NCBI RefSeq assembly: GCF_003945545.1
Contig: NZ_CP029617.1
Span: forward strand, 6,475,001-6,539,000
DNA from: Streptomyces sp. WAC 01529
GTDB taxonomy: Bacteria; Actinomycetota; Actinomycetes; Streptomycetales; Streptomycetaceae
Reading direction: 5' to 3'
Length of the DNA stretch: 64,000 nt
Part shown: positions 51,316-59,157 of the stretch, piece by piece
Layout of the letters: each line of letters starts with the position of its first letter
How positions within the stretch are numbered: the stretch's first letter is position 1
The notes under the pieces: model-generated
The model's input: only the letters and a program-made list of their open reading frames with translations
Database searches by the model: none
Told to the model about the DNA's origin: nothing
Made by a program: the position numbers and the translations under genes

Positions 51316-52323
51316 TCACGGCTTAAAGGGTGCGGTAAGCGGTGCGGTGAGCAGGGCGAGTCCCAAGGGGGTCACGAGGTGCAGCACGGATCCGCCCCGG
51401 CGGCTTGTCGTGATCAGGCCCGTCTTGCGGAGCACAGTGGCGTGCTGACTGGCGGCCGAGGCCGAGACGTTGAGGCGCCGGGCCAACTCGGTCGTCGTGC
51501 AGCCCTCCGCCGTCACGTGCAGCGCGGCGGCCCGCGTGCGGCCGAGCAGGGACTCCAGGCTCGGGCCGGGGGAGCAGTCGGGTCCGGCGGGGCCGGTGCC
51601 GGTCAGCGGCTCGCGCAGGCACGGCACGGTCAGCCGGGGCGGCTGCGAGGAGTCGAGCGGGTCGTACAGCAGGCTCATCGGGAGCGGCGAGAAGACGGTG
51701 GGCGTGATGATCAGGCCTCTGCCCTGGAGGCGCACCTCGGTCCGGCGCGGGTAGGGCACTTCGAGCACGGGCGGACACCAGCGGACCGATGGCGGGCCCA
51801 GCGACCGCAGCAGCAGGTCGATGCCGCCCTCCAGCATCAGGTTCGCGTAGCGGGAGGCCAGCGCGACCAGTTCGGAGCGCCCCTTGTCCCAGTAGGGCTC
51901 CACCGTGAGCCGGTGGCAGGCGCGCACGGCGTCGGCGAACTCCCGCCGCGCTTCCCGGTCCCCCGCGGCGAGCCGCCTCGCCCACGACAGGTGCCGGGGA
52001 TGGAAGTCGAGGCCTTCGAACTCCCGCCGGATCCGGGAGACGGGCGCGCGCAGCAGGTTGTCCACGGCGTGTTCCATGGAGGGCGCGTCGCCCATCAGGG
52101 CCAGCAGGTCGAGCCCCGGCCCGCGCACCGGGACCAGGGACGTCAGCGGGCGCGTCTCCGCCCCCATGCGGCCCACGAGCGCCGACCGCCACTGACGGAA
52201 GTGGGGAAGGTCGCGGTTCTGCCTCAGCAGTTCGAGGCTGTAGTACGTTTCCGCCGCGACGCCGATGGTCGCGGCCACCCTGGTCCGCGCGAGGTCTTCC
52301 GTCGTGAAGTGGATACGTAACAC
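51316..52323 (-). CDS. ArsR/winged-helix regulator with N-terminal DUF5937-like domain
   Basis: 335 residues. The N-terminal 230 residues form the DUF5937-like region common in Streptomyces regulators (LRIHFTTEDLARTRVA); the C-terminal winged helix (about 255-330) reads TTTELARRLNVSASAASQHA. GTG start at 52323 with GGGAG eight bases before. The second codon is TTA (52318-52320), the rare leucine codon read by the bldA tRNA, so translation may depend on development. Targets unknown; the MATE/sbn genes upstream are separated by 120 bases. Confidence 0.85.
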   Translation of the reverse strand: MLRIHFTTEDLARTRVAATIGVAAETYYSLELLRQNRDLPHFRQWRSALVGRMGAETRPLTSLVPVRGPGLDLLALMGDAPSMEHAVDNLLRAPVSRIRREFEGLDFHPRHLSWARRLAAGDREARREFADAVRACHRLTVEPYWDKGRSELVALASRYANLMLEGGIDLLLRSLGPPSVRWCPPVLEVPYPRRTEVRLQGRGLIITPTVFSPLPMSLLYDPLDSSQPPRLTVPCLREPLTGTGPAGPDCSPGPSLESLLGRTRAAALHVTAEGCTTTELARRLNVSASAASQHATVLRKTGLITTSRRGGSVLHLVTPLGLALLTAPLTAPFKP

Positions 52324-52443
52324 CGGCCGGCTCCCTGTCACAGCGGTGAAGCGTGTCTCGCACCCCCAGACTGCCCCGGCACGGCGCTCCCCACGCGGTG
52401 TCTTCCGGCCACCGCGCGGGGAGCGCTTTCGCGAGTCGGCGGG

Positions 52444-53937
52444 TTACGCGGCCCGCGCCGCGAGCGAGGAGCCGTACCGGCGCAGCAGCAGGACCGCCGT
52501 CGTGGCGAGGCCCGTGAGGAGGCCGAGCCAGATGCCGACAGTCTCCAGGCCCAGCGGGTGGGACAGGAGCCAGGCCGCGGGCAGTCCGACGGCCCAGTAG
52601 CCGATGACCGTGATGCGGAAGCCGCTCTTGGTGTCGTCGAGGCCGCGCAGCAGGCCGACGCCGATGTTCTGCGCGCAGTCGAAGAACTGCAGGAACGCCG
52701 TGACGATCAGCAGATGCGTGGCGATGGTCAGCGCGCGGTCCGAACCGGAGTCCATGAAGGGGGCGAGGACCAGGCGCGGGACGGTGAGGTAGGCGAGGCC
52801 CACGACGGCCATGACCGCGGCGGCGCACGCCAGCGCGGTGTTCTTGATGCGCCGCGCGTCGTCGATGCGGCCGAGCGCCAGCTCGCGGCTGACGTTGATG
52901 GAGGCGGCGTGCGAGAGGCCGACGGCGACCTGGAAGACGATGTAGACGAGCTGGTTCACGGCCGTGTGCGCGGCGAGCGCCGCGGGCCCGAACGCGCCTG
53001 CCATCAGCGCCGTCACGGAGAAGAAGCCCGCCTCCGAGCCGTACGTCGCCGCGATCGGCACCCCGAGCCCGATCAGCCGCTTCACGGCGGCGGGATCGGC
53101 CTTGAGGGCGTTCAGCGTGAGGAGCGGCGCGAGTGTGGCGTCCCGCTTCGCGGAGGCGTACAGCGCGAGGAACGAGAGCAGGTAGACCGTGGACGTGGCC
53201 ACGCCGATGCCGGTGAGGCCCAGCTCCGGAAGCCTCCAAGTGCCGTGGATGAGGGCCCAGTTGAGCCCCGCGTTGACCGCGATCGAGGCGATCGTGATGC
53301 GCAGCAGGGCCTGCGGGCGCCGCATGCCGACGGTGAACTGGCGGATCGCCTGGAACCACAGACACGGCAGCAGCCCGGGCGCCAGCGCGAACAGCATGGT
53401 CTGCGTGCGGTCGACGACGGCGGCGTCCTGGCCGAGCCAGGTCAGGCACTGGCCGATGAGGACCATGAGGACGGCGCCGACGATCCCCGCGAGGGTGGCG
53501 ACGGCCATGCTGGCGCGGACGATGCCGCGGACCTCGTCGCGATCGCCGTCCTTCCCGGCGCCACCCTCCCCGTCCTTCGCGGCCTCCCCGTGCTCTCTGT
53601 CCTTCTCGTCCTTCTCGTCCTTCTCGGCGCGGGCGGCCGCCGCGGCTATCTGGTTGCCGACCGAGGTGAGCAGGCCGACGCCCATCGTGCGGAGCTGGTT
53701 GAAGATGACGATGGCGAGGCCGCCCGCGGCCAGCTCCTGGGTGCCGAGCAGGCCCATCATCACCGTGTCGGTGGTGGTCAGGGCGACCTGGGCGAGCTGG
53801 GTGAGGATGAGCGGAACGGCGAGCGTGGCCAGCGCCCGGCTGTCGCCGAGCAGCGTGGCGAGCGCCGAGGGCGGCGCCTCCCGTTCGGGCGCGTCGGGAG
53901 CGGTGGGGGAGTCGGGCTTGGGGGGCATCGAGGTCAT
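52444..53937 (-). CDS. MATE-family efflux transporter
   Basis: 497 residues, 12 membrane segments. MATE hallmarks: PLILTQLAQVALTTTDTVMMG in helix 1, later PIAATYGSEAGFFSVTALMAG in helix 7. An acidic/lysine-rich insertion (EKDEKDEKDREHGEAAKDG) sits in a cytoplasmic loop near residues 104-135, longer than usual. The ATG shares one base with the sbnA-like stop, so it is co-transcribed with the biosynthetic genes and is the likely exporter of their product. Confidence 0.92.
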   Translation of the reverse strand: MTSMPPKPDSPTAPDAPEREAPPSALATLLGDSRALATLAVPLILTQLAQVALTTTDTVMMGLLGTQELAAGGLAIVIFNQLRTMGVGLLTSVGNQIAAAAARAEKDEKDEKDREHGEAAKDGEGGAGKDGDRDEVRGIVRASMAVATLAGIVGAVLMVLIGQCLTWLGQDAAVVDRTQTMLFALAPGLLPCLWFQAIRQFTVGMRRPQALLRITIASIAVNAGLNWALIHGTWRLPELGLTGIGVATSTVYLLSFLALYASAKRDATLAPLLTLNALKADPAAVKRLIGLGVPIAATYGSEAGFFSVTALMAGAFGPAALAAHTAVNQLVYIVFQVAVGLSHAASINVSRELALGRIDDARRIKNTALACAAAVMAVVGLAYLTVPRLVLAPFMDSGSDRALTIATHLLIVTAFLQFFDCAQNIGVGLLRGLDDTKSGFRITVIGYWAVGLPAAWLLSHPLGLETVGIWLGLLTGLATTAVLLLRRYGSSLAARAA

Positions 53938-54965
53938 CAGTTCCTGCGGAGCTTGGTGAGGAGCTCGTCGATCTCGCGTTCCGCTGCGGGATCGAGGAGG
54001 TTGCGGGCGTTCATCCAGGCGTCGTCGAAGACCGTGTCCAGGTACTTCTCGCCGCCGTCGTTGATGAGGGCGACCATAGTGCTGCCCGGCGGGAGCGTGC
54101 CCAGGCGGGTCAGCGCCTCGTACACCACGCCGCCCGCCGAGCCGCCGATGAGCAGCCCGGTGCGGGCGACCGCGCGGCAGGTCGCGAAGGCCTCTACGTC
54201 CCCGACCTTGACGCCCTCGTCGATCAGGTCGAAGTCGACGAGCGCCCCGATCTCGGCGCCCTCGGGCGTGCCGGTGCCGGACTGGTAGTAGTCGTGGGCG
54301 GGCCCGCCGAAGGCGATCGACCCCTTGGGCTCGACGCCGACCGTCGCGAACTCCGGTATGAGCTTACGCAGTTCACGCGTCGTTCCGCACAGGGCGCCGC
54401 CCGTGCCGACCGCCCCGATCAGCACGTCGATCCGCCCGTCGAGCGCCTCGTGCAGCTCGTGGGCGACGGGGAAGTAGCCGACGCCGTTGCTCGGGTTGTT
54501 GTGCTGCTCGGTGAAGATCGTGTTGTCCTTGCCGCGCGCCATCTCCTCGGCGAGTTCCTCGCGGGCGGCGGTGGCCAGCTCCTCGCCCCCGCCGTCCTCG
54601 TCGACGTAGACCAGTTCCGTGCCGAGGGCCTTCATGGCGCGCAGCTTGTCCGTGCAGGCGTGGTGGTCCACGACGGCGGTGAAGGTGTAGCCGCGCTCGG
54701 CGGCCACGACGGCGAGGCCGAGGCCGGTGTTGCCGGAGGTGGACTCGATGATCCGCCCGCCCGGGCGCAGCTCGCCGCGCTCCTCGGCGTCGAGGATCAT
54801 CTGCCGGGCCATGCGGATCTTCGCGGTGCCGGTGGGGTTGAACATCTCCAGCTTCAGCAGCAGCCGGCTGCCGGTCTCGGTGGTGGCGAGCTCCAGAAGG
54901 GGAGTGCGGCCGATGAGGTCGGACACGTGGGAGACCACGGCGGGGCGCGTCAGGGCTCCGGACAT
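53937..54965 (-). CDS. sbnA: SbnA-like PLP-dependent synthase (2,3-diaminopropionate route)
   Basis: 342 residues of the cysteine-synthase fold. PLP lysine Lys49 in FNPTGTAKIRMA; SGNTG loop near 97-101; phosphate-binding GTGGALCGT. SbnA of Staphylococcus joins O-phosphoserine and glutamate to give N-(1-amino-1-carboxy-2-ethyl)-glutamate. With an SbnB-like gene two genes upstream, the pathway assignment is good. ATG with AGGAG at good spacing. Part of the iron-box-controlled leftward operon. Confidence 0.85.
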   Translation of the reverse strand: MSGALTRPAVVSHVSDLIGRTPLLELATTETGSRLLLKLEMFNPTGTAKIRMARQMILDAEERGELRPGGRIIESTSGNTGLGLAVVAAERGYTFTAVVDHHACTDKLRAMKALGTELVYVDEDGGGEELATAAREELAEEMARGKDNTIFTEQHNNPSNGVGYFPVAHELHEALDGRIDVLIGAVGTGGALCGTTRELRKLIPEFATVGVEPKGSIAFGGPAHDYYQSGTGTPEGAEIGALVDFDLIDEGVKVGDVEAFATCRAVARTGLLIGGSAGGVVYEALTRLGTLPPGSTMVALINDGGEKYLDTVFDDAWMNARNLLDPAAEREIDELLTKLRRN

Positions 54966-55012
54966 CGATGTGCTCCTGTTACGGGGAGGGAGGGGCGGGG
55001 GCGGGGGCGGCG

Positions 55013-56752
55013 TCAGGTGAAGTGGCGGTCCAACCGCCAGCGCGGGCGCGGCAGTTCGGTGCGGTCGACGACGACCTTGGGTGGCAGCGGCAGGTCGTGG
55101 AAGGGGGATTCGTTGGAGTCCATCTGGTAGCCGGCGGTGTTGGGGTAGACCAACAGGTCACCCACGCGCGGCAGGCGCCGGAAGGGGATCTTGCGCCAGG
55201 TGAGCATGTCCGACTCCAGACAGGTCGCGGCGCCGACACTGGCCGGATACGTTTCACTGGCGGCGCCCGGCGGGTTCTGGGCGGCGCCCGGCGCTTCCAT
55301 GGCACCCTCTGAGACGGCTCCGACGCCTCGCGGCGCGGTTTCGGCGGCCTCTGAGACGGCTCCGACGCCTCGCGGCGCGGTTTCGGCGGCCTCCGAGACG
55401 GCTCCGACGCCTCCCGGCGCCGCTTCGGCAGTGTCCGGCACTTCTCCGGTCACCCCTCGCGCGGTTTCGGCGGCCTGCGGGGCTGCTCCGGCGCCTCGCG
55501 GCGCTTCTCCGGTTGTCCCCCGCGCGGCTTCGGCGGCCCCCGAGGCTTCCCCGGCGCCTCCCGGCACCGCTTCGGCGCCCCCCGGCGCCTCCCCGGCGGC
55601 GCCCCCGCCAGGAACCAGTACCGGGTCGGGCAGGTACTCGCTGGCGAACCACTGTTCCGACAGGCTCAGGCTGCTTCCGTCGACCGTCAGCAGCCGGTAG
55701 CCCGCCCGCTCCTTCACGCCCTGCACCCGGAACACCGTCCCGCCCGCGCGGTCGAGCAGCGCCCGCCCCGGTTCGAGCAGCAGGCGTACGCCCAAGTCCC
55801 TCAGCAGGGCGGAGAGTTCGCGTCCACCGGTGCGGTGCGCCAGGAGCGCCCGCAGCGCCTCCGCGCCCGCGACCGGCGAGTGGTACGGGTAGAAGTCGCC
55901 GTCCCTGAACGACTTGCGGGCGTGGAAGTGCCCGTCGTGCCGCGCGGCGAGGAAGGCCTGCCAGTCACCGGCGCCCACATAGCTGATCGGCAGCCCGCCG
56001 CCCACGCTGACGCGATCGGCCCGCAGCCCCAACGCCCGCGCCTTCACGCAGAGTTCGGCGAGCGAGGCGGCGAGTTCGGCGCGCGCCCCGACGTCGTATC
56101 CGGAGAGGTGGAAGCTGAAGCCCTCCATGCGCAGGACGGCCGCGCCCGCGTGCGCGCAGCGGTCCATGGCGGTGGCCAGCTCCGCCTCGGTCAGGCCGAA
56201 ACGGCTGTGCGGCTGGCCCGGCGGCAGGGCCCGCAGGAGCACGCGCGCGGGCCGCGCGCCCCCTCTTCCCTCGCCGCCCGCGAGAGCGAGGACCGCGTCG
56301 AGTTCGTCCAGCGCGTCCACGGCGATCAGCGCGCCCTGACGCACCGCGAGCAGCAGCAGGTCGTGCGCCTTGGCGGGCCCGGTGACCATCAGGTGCTCGC
56401 CGGGCACGCCGTGGCCGAGCGCCTCGCGCAGCTCGCCGAGGGAGGCGACGTCGACGCCCGCGCCCTGGGCCGCACACCGCTCGACCCACACGGCGGCCTT
56501 GTTCGCCTTCTTCGCGTAGTACACGAACCCGGCGACCCCCGCCTCCTCCAACGCCCCCCGCATCGCCCGCAGGTTGGCGTCGAAGGCGTCCGGCAGCAGG
56601 AAGTGGAAGGGGCCGCCGAAGGCGTAGGAAAGCTCCTGGACGAGCCCGGAGGCCAGCACGGCGTCGGCGGCGGGGTCCGGCAGCGCGGGCAGCGCCGCGG
56701 AGAGGTCGGCCCCGGCGCCACCGTTCACCCTGGAGGCCTCGCTCACCGCCAC
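55013..56752 (-). CDS. Fold-III PLP-dependent decarboxylase with a large low-complexity insertion
   Basis: 579 residues. Alanine-racemase-fold decarboxylase of the diaminopimelate/SbnH group: PLP lysine Lys82 in YYAKKAN, FSFHLSG, VGGGLPISY, LLEPGR at 325-330 and the active-site CLESDML at 511-517. Between EQWFASEYLPDPVLVP and CLESD lies an insertion of about 124 residues (381-504) of Ala/Gly/Pro/Glu repeats, including three tandem GVGAVSE-AAETAPR-type units. Without it the length is the usual 455. It overlaps the sbnB-like stop by ten bases; a GTG at 56746 is an equally good start. Confidence 0.85.
   Translation of the reverse strand: MAVSEASRVNGGAGADLSAALPALPDPAADAVLASGLVQELSYAFGGPFHFLLPDAFDANLRAMRGALEEAGVAGFVYYAKKANKAAVWVERCAAQGAGVDVASLGELREALGHGVPGEHLMVTGPAKAHDLLLLAVRQGALIAVDALDELDAVLALAGGEGRGGARPARVLLRALPPGQPHSRFGLTEAELATAMDRCAHAGAAVLRMEGFSFHLSGYDVGARAELAASLAELCVKARALGLRADRVSVGGGLPISYVGAGDWQAFLAARHDGHFHARKSFRDGDFYPYHSPVAGAEALRALLAHRTGGRELSALLRDLGVRLLLEPGRALLDRAGGTVFRVQGVKERAGYRLLTVDGSSLSLSEQWFASEYLPDPVLVPGGGAAGEAPGGAEAVPGGAGEASGAAEAARGTTGEAPRGAGAAPQAAETARGVTGEVPDTAEAAPGGVGAVSEAAETAPRGVGAVSEAAETAPRGVGAVSEGAMEAPGAAQNPPGAASETYPASVGAATCLESDMLTWRKIPFRRLPRVGDLLVYPNTAGYQMDSNESPFHDLPLPPKVVVDRTELPRPRWRLDRHFT
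55311..55436 (-). repeat. 42-bp coding tandem repeat (3 units, more degenerate copies beyond)
   Basis: GAGACGGCTCCGACGCCT starts at 55311, 55353 and 55395, exactly 42 bases apart, with degenerate related blocks to about 55600. In frame with the decarboxylase insertion. Confidence 0.85.
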
Positions 56753-57798
56753 ACCGCCACCTCGGTCCCGAGGCCCTGCTCCAGCGCGAGCTGGGCGAAA
56801 CGGTGGCCCAGGGCGATGTCCGTGACGACAAGCCCGCTGTTGTACGCGAAGATCCGCTCCTCGGCGCCCGTACGGCCCGCGGCAGCGCCCGCGATCACCG
56901 GCGGGAACTCCGCGTCCACCGCGGGCAGTTTGCCCTCGGCGTCCGCCATGTCCGTGCCGGTGACGTTCATCTGCGCCTCGCTGGTGGCGATGACGCGGTC
57001 GGCCCGGTGCAGGGTCGAGGGCGCGAGGCCGTGGCCGACCAGGATGGACAGCGCGCCGGGCTTCAGCCAGTCGGCCTCGATCGCCGCCGGGGTGTGTCCG
57101 CCCGCGGTGGCGACGATGACGTCGGCCTCCCCGGCGGCGGCGCGCAGGTCCTCGACCAGTTCCAGCTCGCGGTCCGGGAAGTGCCGGTGCAGCTCGTCGC
57201 GTACCGCCTGGATGCCCTCGGGGTGCGTGCCGGACAGCATCAGCCGCTCCAGGCCCGGCAGCGCGGTCAGCAGGAACGGCAGCGCGAGCCGCCCCTGCGT
57301 GCCGGTCCCGACGACCAGCGCGGTGCGGGCGCCGGGCGCGGCCAGCTCGCGGGCGAGCAGCGCGGAGACGGCCGGGGTGCGCAGGGAGCCGATGCGGGAG
57401 CAGTCCATCATCGCCACCGGAAGGCCGGTCACGTCGTCGTAGATCGTGAGCGAGGTGTAGTAGTGCTGCTCCTCGCGCCCCTTGTCCAGGCCGTGCTTGT
57501 ACGAGGTCTTGATGGCGACGACGTCGCGCGAGCCGTCGCGGCCGAGCATCGCGTACGAGACGGAGTGCCCGTCCTTCGGCTTGACGGTGAGTTTGCGCGG
57601 GTTGTCCGACTCGCCGGCGTGCAGCGTGCGGTACGCGCCCTCGACGGTGGAGACCACGTCGGCCAGGGAGATGTCGATACCGGCGAGGTCGCTGGTCGAC
57701 AGGATCCGCAGGTGCTTGTCGTCACCGGCGGTCCGGCCTTCGGCGGGGGTGCCGGGTATTCGGCCCTCGGCGGTGCTGGGGGAGGTGCTGCCGGTCAT
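56743..57798 (-). CDS. sbnB: SbnB-like ornithine-cyclodeaminase-family dehydrogenase
   Basis: 351 residues of the OCD/mu-crystallin family. Rossmann motif VVGTGTQGRLALP, substrate region AIKTSYKHGLDKG, MDCSRIGSLRT and the late FAYNSGLVVTDIA. SbnB oxidises the SbnA product to release L-2,3-diaminopropionate and 2-oxoglutarate. Variable N-terminal extension of about 28 residues. ATG with GGAAGG upstream, 35 bases after the hydroxylase stop. Confidence 0.87.
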   Translation of the reverse strand: MTGSTSPSTAEGRIPGTPAEGRTAGDDKHLRILSTSDLAGIDISLADVVSTVEGAYRTLHAGESDNPRKLTVKPKDGHSVSYAMLGRDGSRDVVAIKTSYKHGLDKGREEQHYYTSLTIYDDVTGLPVAMMDCSRIGSLRTPAVSALLARELAAPGARTALVVGTGTQGRLALPFLLTALPGLERLMLSGTHPEGIQAVRDELHRHFPDRELELVEDLRAAAGEADVIVATAGGHTPAAIEADWLKPGALSILVGHGLAPSTLHRADRVIATSEAQMNVTGTDMADAEGKLPAVDAEFPPVIAGAAAGRTGAEERIFAYNSGLVVTDIALGHRFAQLALEQGLGTEVAVWR

Positions 57799-57833
57799 GG
57801 TGTCCGTTTCCTTCCGGTCCGTGGGGGAGGCGT

Positions 57834-58862
57834 TCAGCCGGCGTGCGCCGCGAGGGCGGCCCGGCCGCGACCGTGCGCTTCGAGCGCCGCCTGACCGTAA
57901 CCGTGCTCGTCGGCCTCGGCCAAGGGGCGTCCGCGCCGCCCGGGAACGCGTACGGAGGCCCGCTTGAGCCAGCGGTCGGTCCCGTCGTAGCGGGCCCGGA
58001 AGGGGACCCGGCCGTGCACGACCAGGTCGTTGTCGACGACGAGGACCTCGCCGGGGTCGAGGCTCACCGCGACGGAGACGCGGGCGAGTTCGTCCTCCAG
58101 GCGGCGGTACGCGGCCCGGTACTCCTCGTCGGCCTGCTCCAGGGGCGTGTACGCAGGGTCGAAGCGCAGCGTCAGCCCGTCCTCGGCGGCGAAGAGTGTG
58201 GGCACGGGCGGGGGAGCGGCGTCGGCGTACCCCTGGGCCTCGGCGTAGGCGTCGTCGGGCAGGATCGGCAGGGCGGGCCGGGAGAGCAACTCCACGTCCT
58301 CGTCGGAGAGCCGGACCTTGCGGATACTGGCCGCGGTGGTCGCGATGCGGTCGTGGTTGCGCATGCAGCCCAGCATCAGCAGGTGCGCGCGGCCGGGGTG
58401 GAAGGCGTCCTCGGTGTGCGGGCTGAGGAGCACCGCGCTGCTCGCGCCGGTCTGCTCGGACTCGTGGCCCGGCGACGGCACGATGTTGTGGACGAACCTG
58501 CCGTCCTGCTGGCCCTGCCAGGCGATGGGGTTGCCCATCACGCTGGCGAGCAGCAGGAGCGCGATGTCGTGGACGGCGCCGCTGTCACCGGCGAGGGCCC
58601 ATCCGGACGGGGTGGGGCCCGCCTGGGCGTCGTCGACCTCCATGCCGCGCAGGATGAAGAGGCCGTCGTCGGTGTCGACGGGGCGGCAGTGGTGGCGCAG
58701 CGTGTCGCCGAACTGCGCCGCGGTCTGCTCAACTCGCGCGAGAAGTTGGGGAGATGTCGCGGATGTGCCGAATTCTTCGAGAATCTTCTCCGCTGCGGTG
58801 CGAAGCTCGCCCACCGAGTGGGGGTCGAGCTGGCGGACAGGGGCGGCGGCTGCCGTGCTCAT
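57834..58862 (-). CDS. Clavaminate-synthase-like Fe(II)/2-oxoglutarate hydroxylase
   Basis: 342 residues, TauD/TfdA-like fold of the amino-acid hydroxylase branch (VioC, AsnO, clavaminate synthase). Metal triad His149-x-Glu151 (SPHTEDAFHP) and His283 (VVHGRVPF); the 2-oxoglutarate arginine is in DRWLKRASVRV (Arg297 or Arg301/305). Expected to hydroxylate a free or bound amino acid; it would make the metal ligand set richer in hydroxyl groups. First gene of the leftward operon, 84 bases from an iron box. Confidence 0.85.
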   Translation of the reverse strand: MSTAAAAPVRQLDPHSVGELRTAAEKILEEFGTSATSPQLLARVEQTAAQFGDTLRHHCRPVDTDDGLFILRGMEVDDAQAGPTPSGWALAGDSGAVHDIALLLLASVMGNPIAWQGQQDGRFVHNIVPSPGHESEQTGASSAVLLSPHTEDAFHPGRAHLLMLGCMRNHDRIATTAASIRKVRLSDEDVELLSRPALPILPDDAYAEAQGYADAAPPPVPTLFAAEDGLTLRFDPAYTPLEQADEEYRAAYRRLEDELARVSVAVSLDPGEVLVVDNDLVVHGRVPFRARYDGTDRWLKRASVRVPGRRGRPLAEADEHGYGQAALEAHGRGRAALAAHAG

Positions 58863-58946
58863 CGCGAAGTTAGTCCGTTTCCGTCGAGTTGGTGGAGGAA
58901 TCCGGGCGTGCGATCACCGGTGACGAGTCGCACGCTAGCAGTAAAC

Positions 58947-58965
58947 TTAGGTAAGGCAAACCTTA
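58947..58965 (-). promoter_or_regulatory. Iron box 1 (DmdR/IdeR type), leftward operon
   Basis: TTAGGTAAGGCAAACCTTA, matching the actinobacterial iron-repressor consensus TTAGGTTAGGCTNACCTAA closely. It overlaps a plausible leftward promoter (minus strand TTGCCT, 16 bases, TAGCGT). Confidence 0.88.
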
Positions 58966-59067
58966 GATTTATGGTTGAACTATCTCCTACCGGGCGCCTG
59001 TTGGGCGCAAGTGTGAAGGTGGGGGGCGCACTTGCCGACGCACGCCGGGTTGCGCACACAGTGGCCA

Positions 59068-59086
59068 TTAGGGTAGGCAACCCTAA
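59068..59086 (+). promoter_or_regulatory. Iron box 2 (DmdR/IdeR type), rightward operon
   Basis: TTAGGGTAGGCAACCCTAA, a near-perfect palindrome of the iron-box type, 71 bases before the binding-protein start. The region 58863-59157 contains no gene beyond the two boxes and promoters. Confidence 0.88.
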
Positions 59087-59157
59087 GATTTCCCGATCGT
59101 ATTTCTGCCTTCGGCAACTGCTTCGACATGCCGCTCTGAACTGGAACGAGGACGTAC

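Noticed and set aside
52444..58862. Staphyloferrin B pathway
   Set aside because: SbnA/SbnB-like and decarboxylase genes are present, but no NIS synthetases and no citrate synthase SbnG are visible; the importer class also differs.
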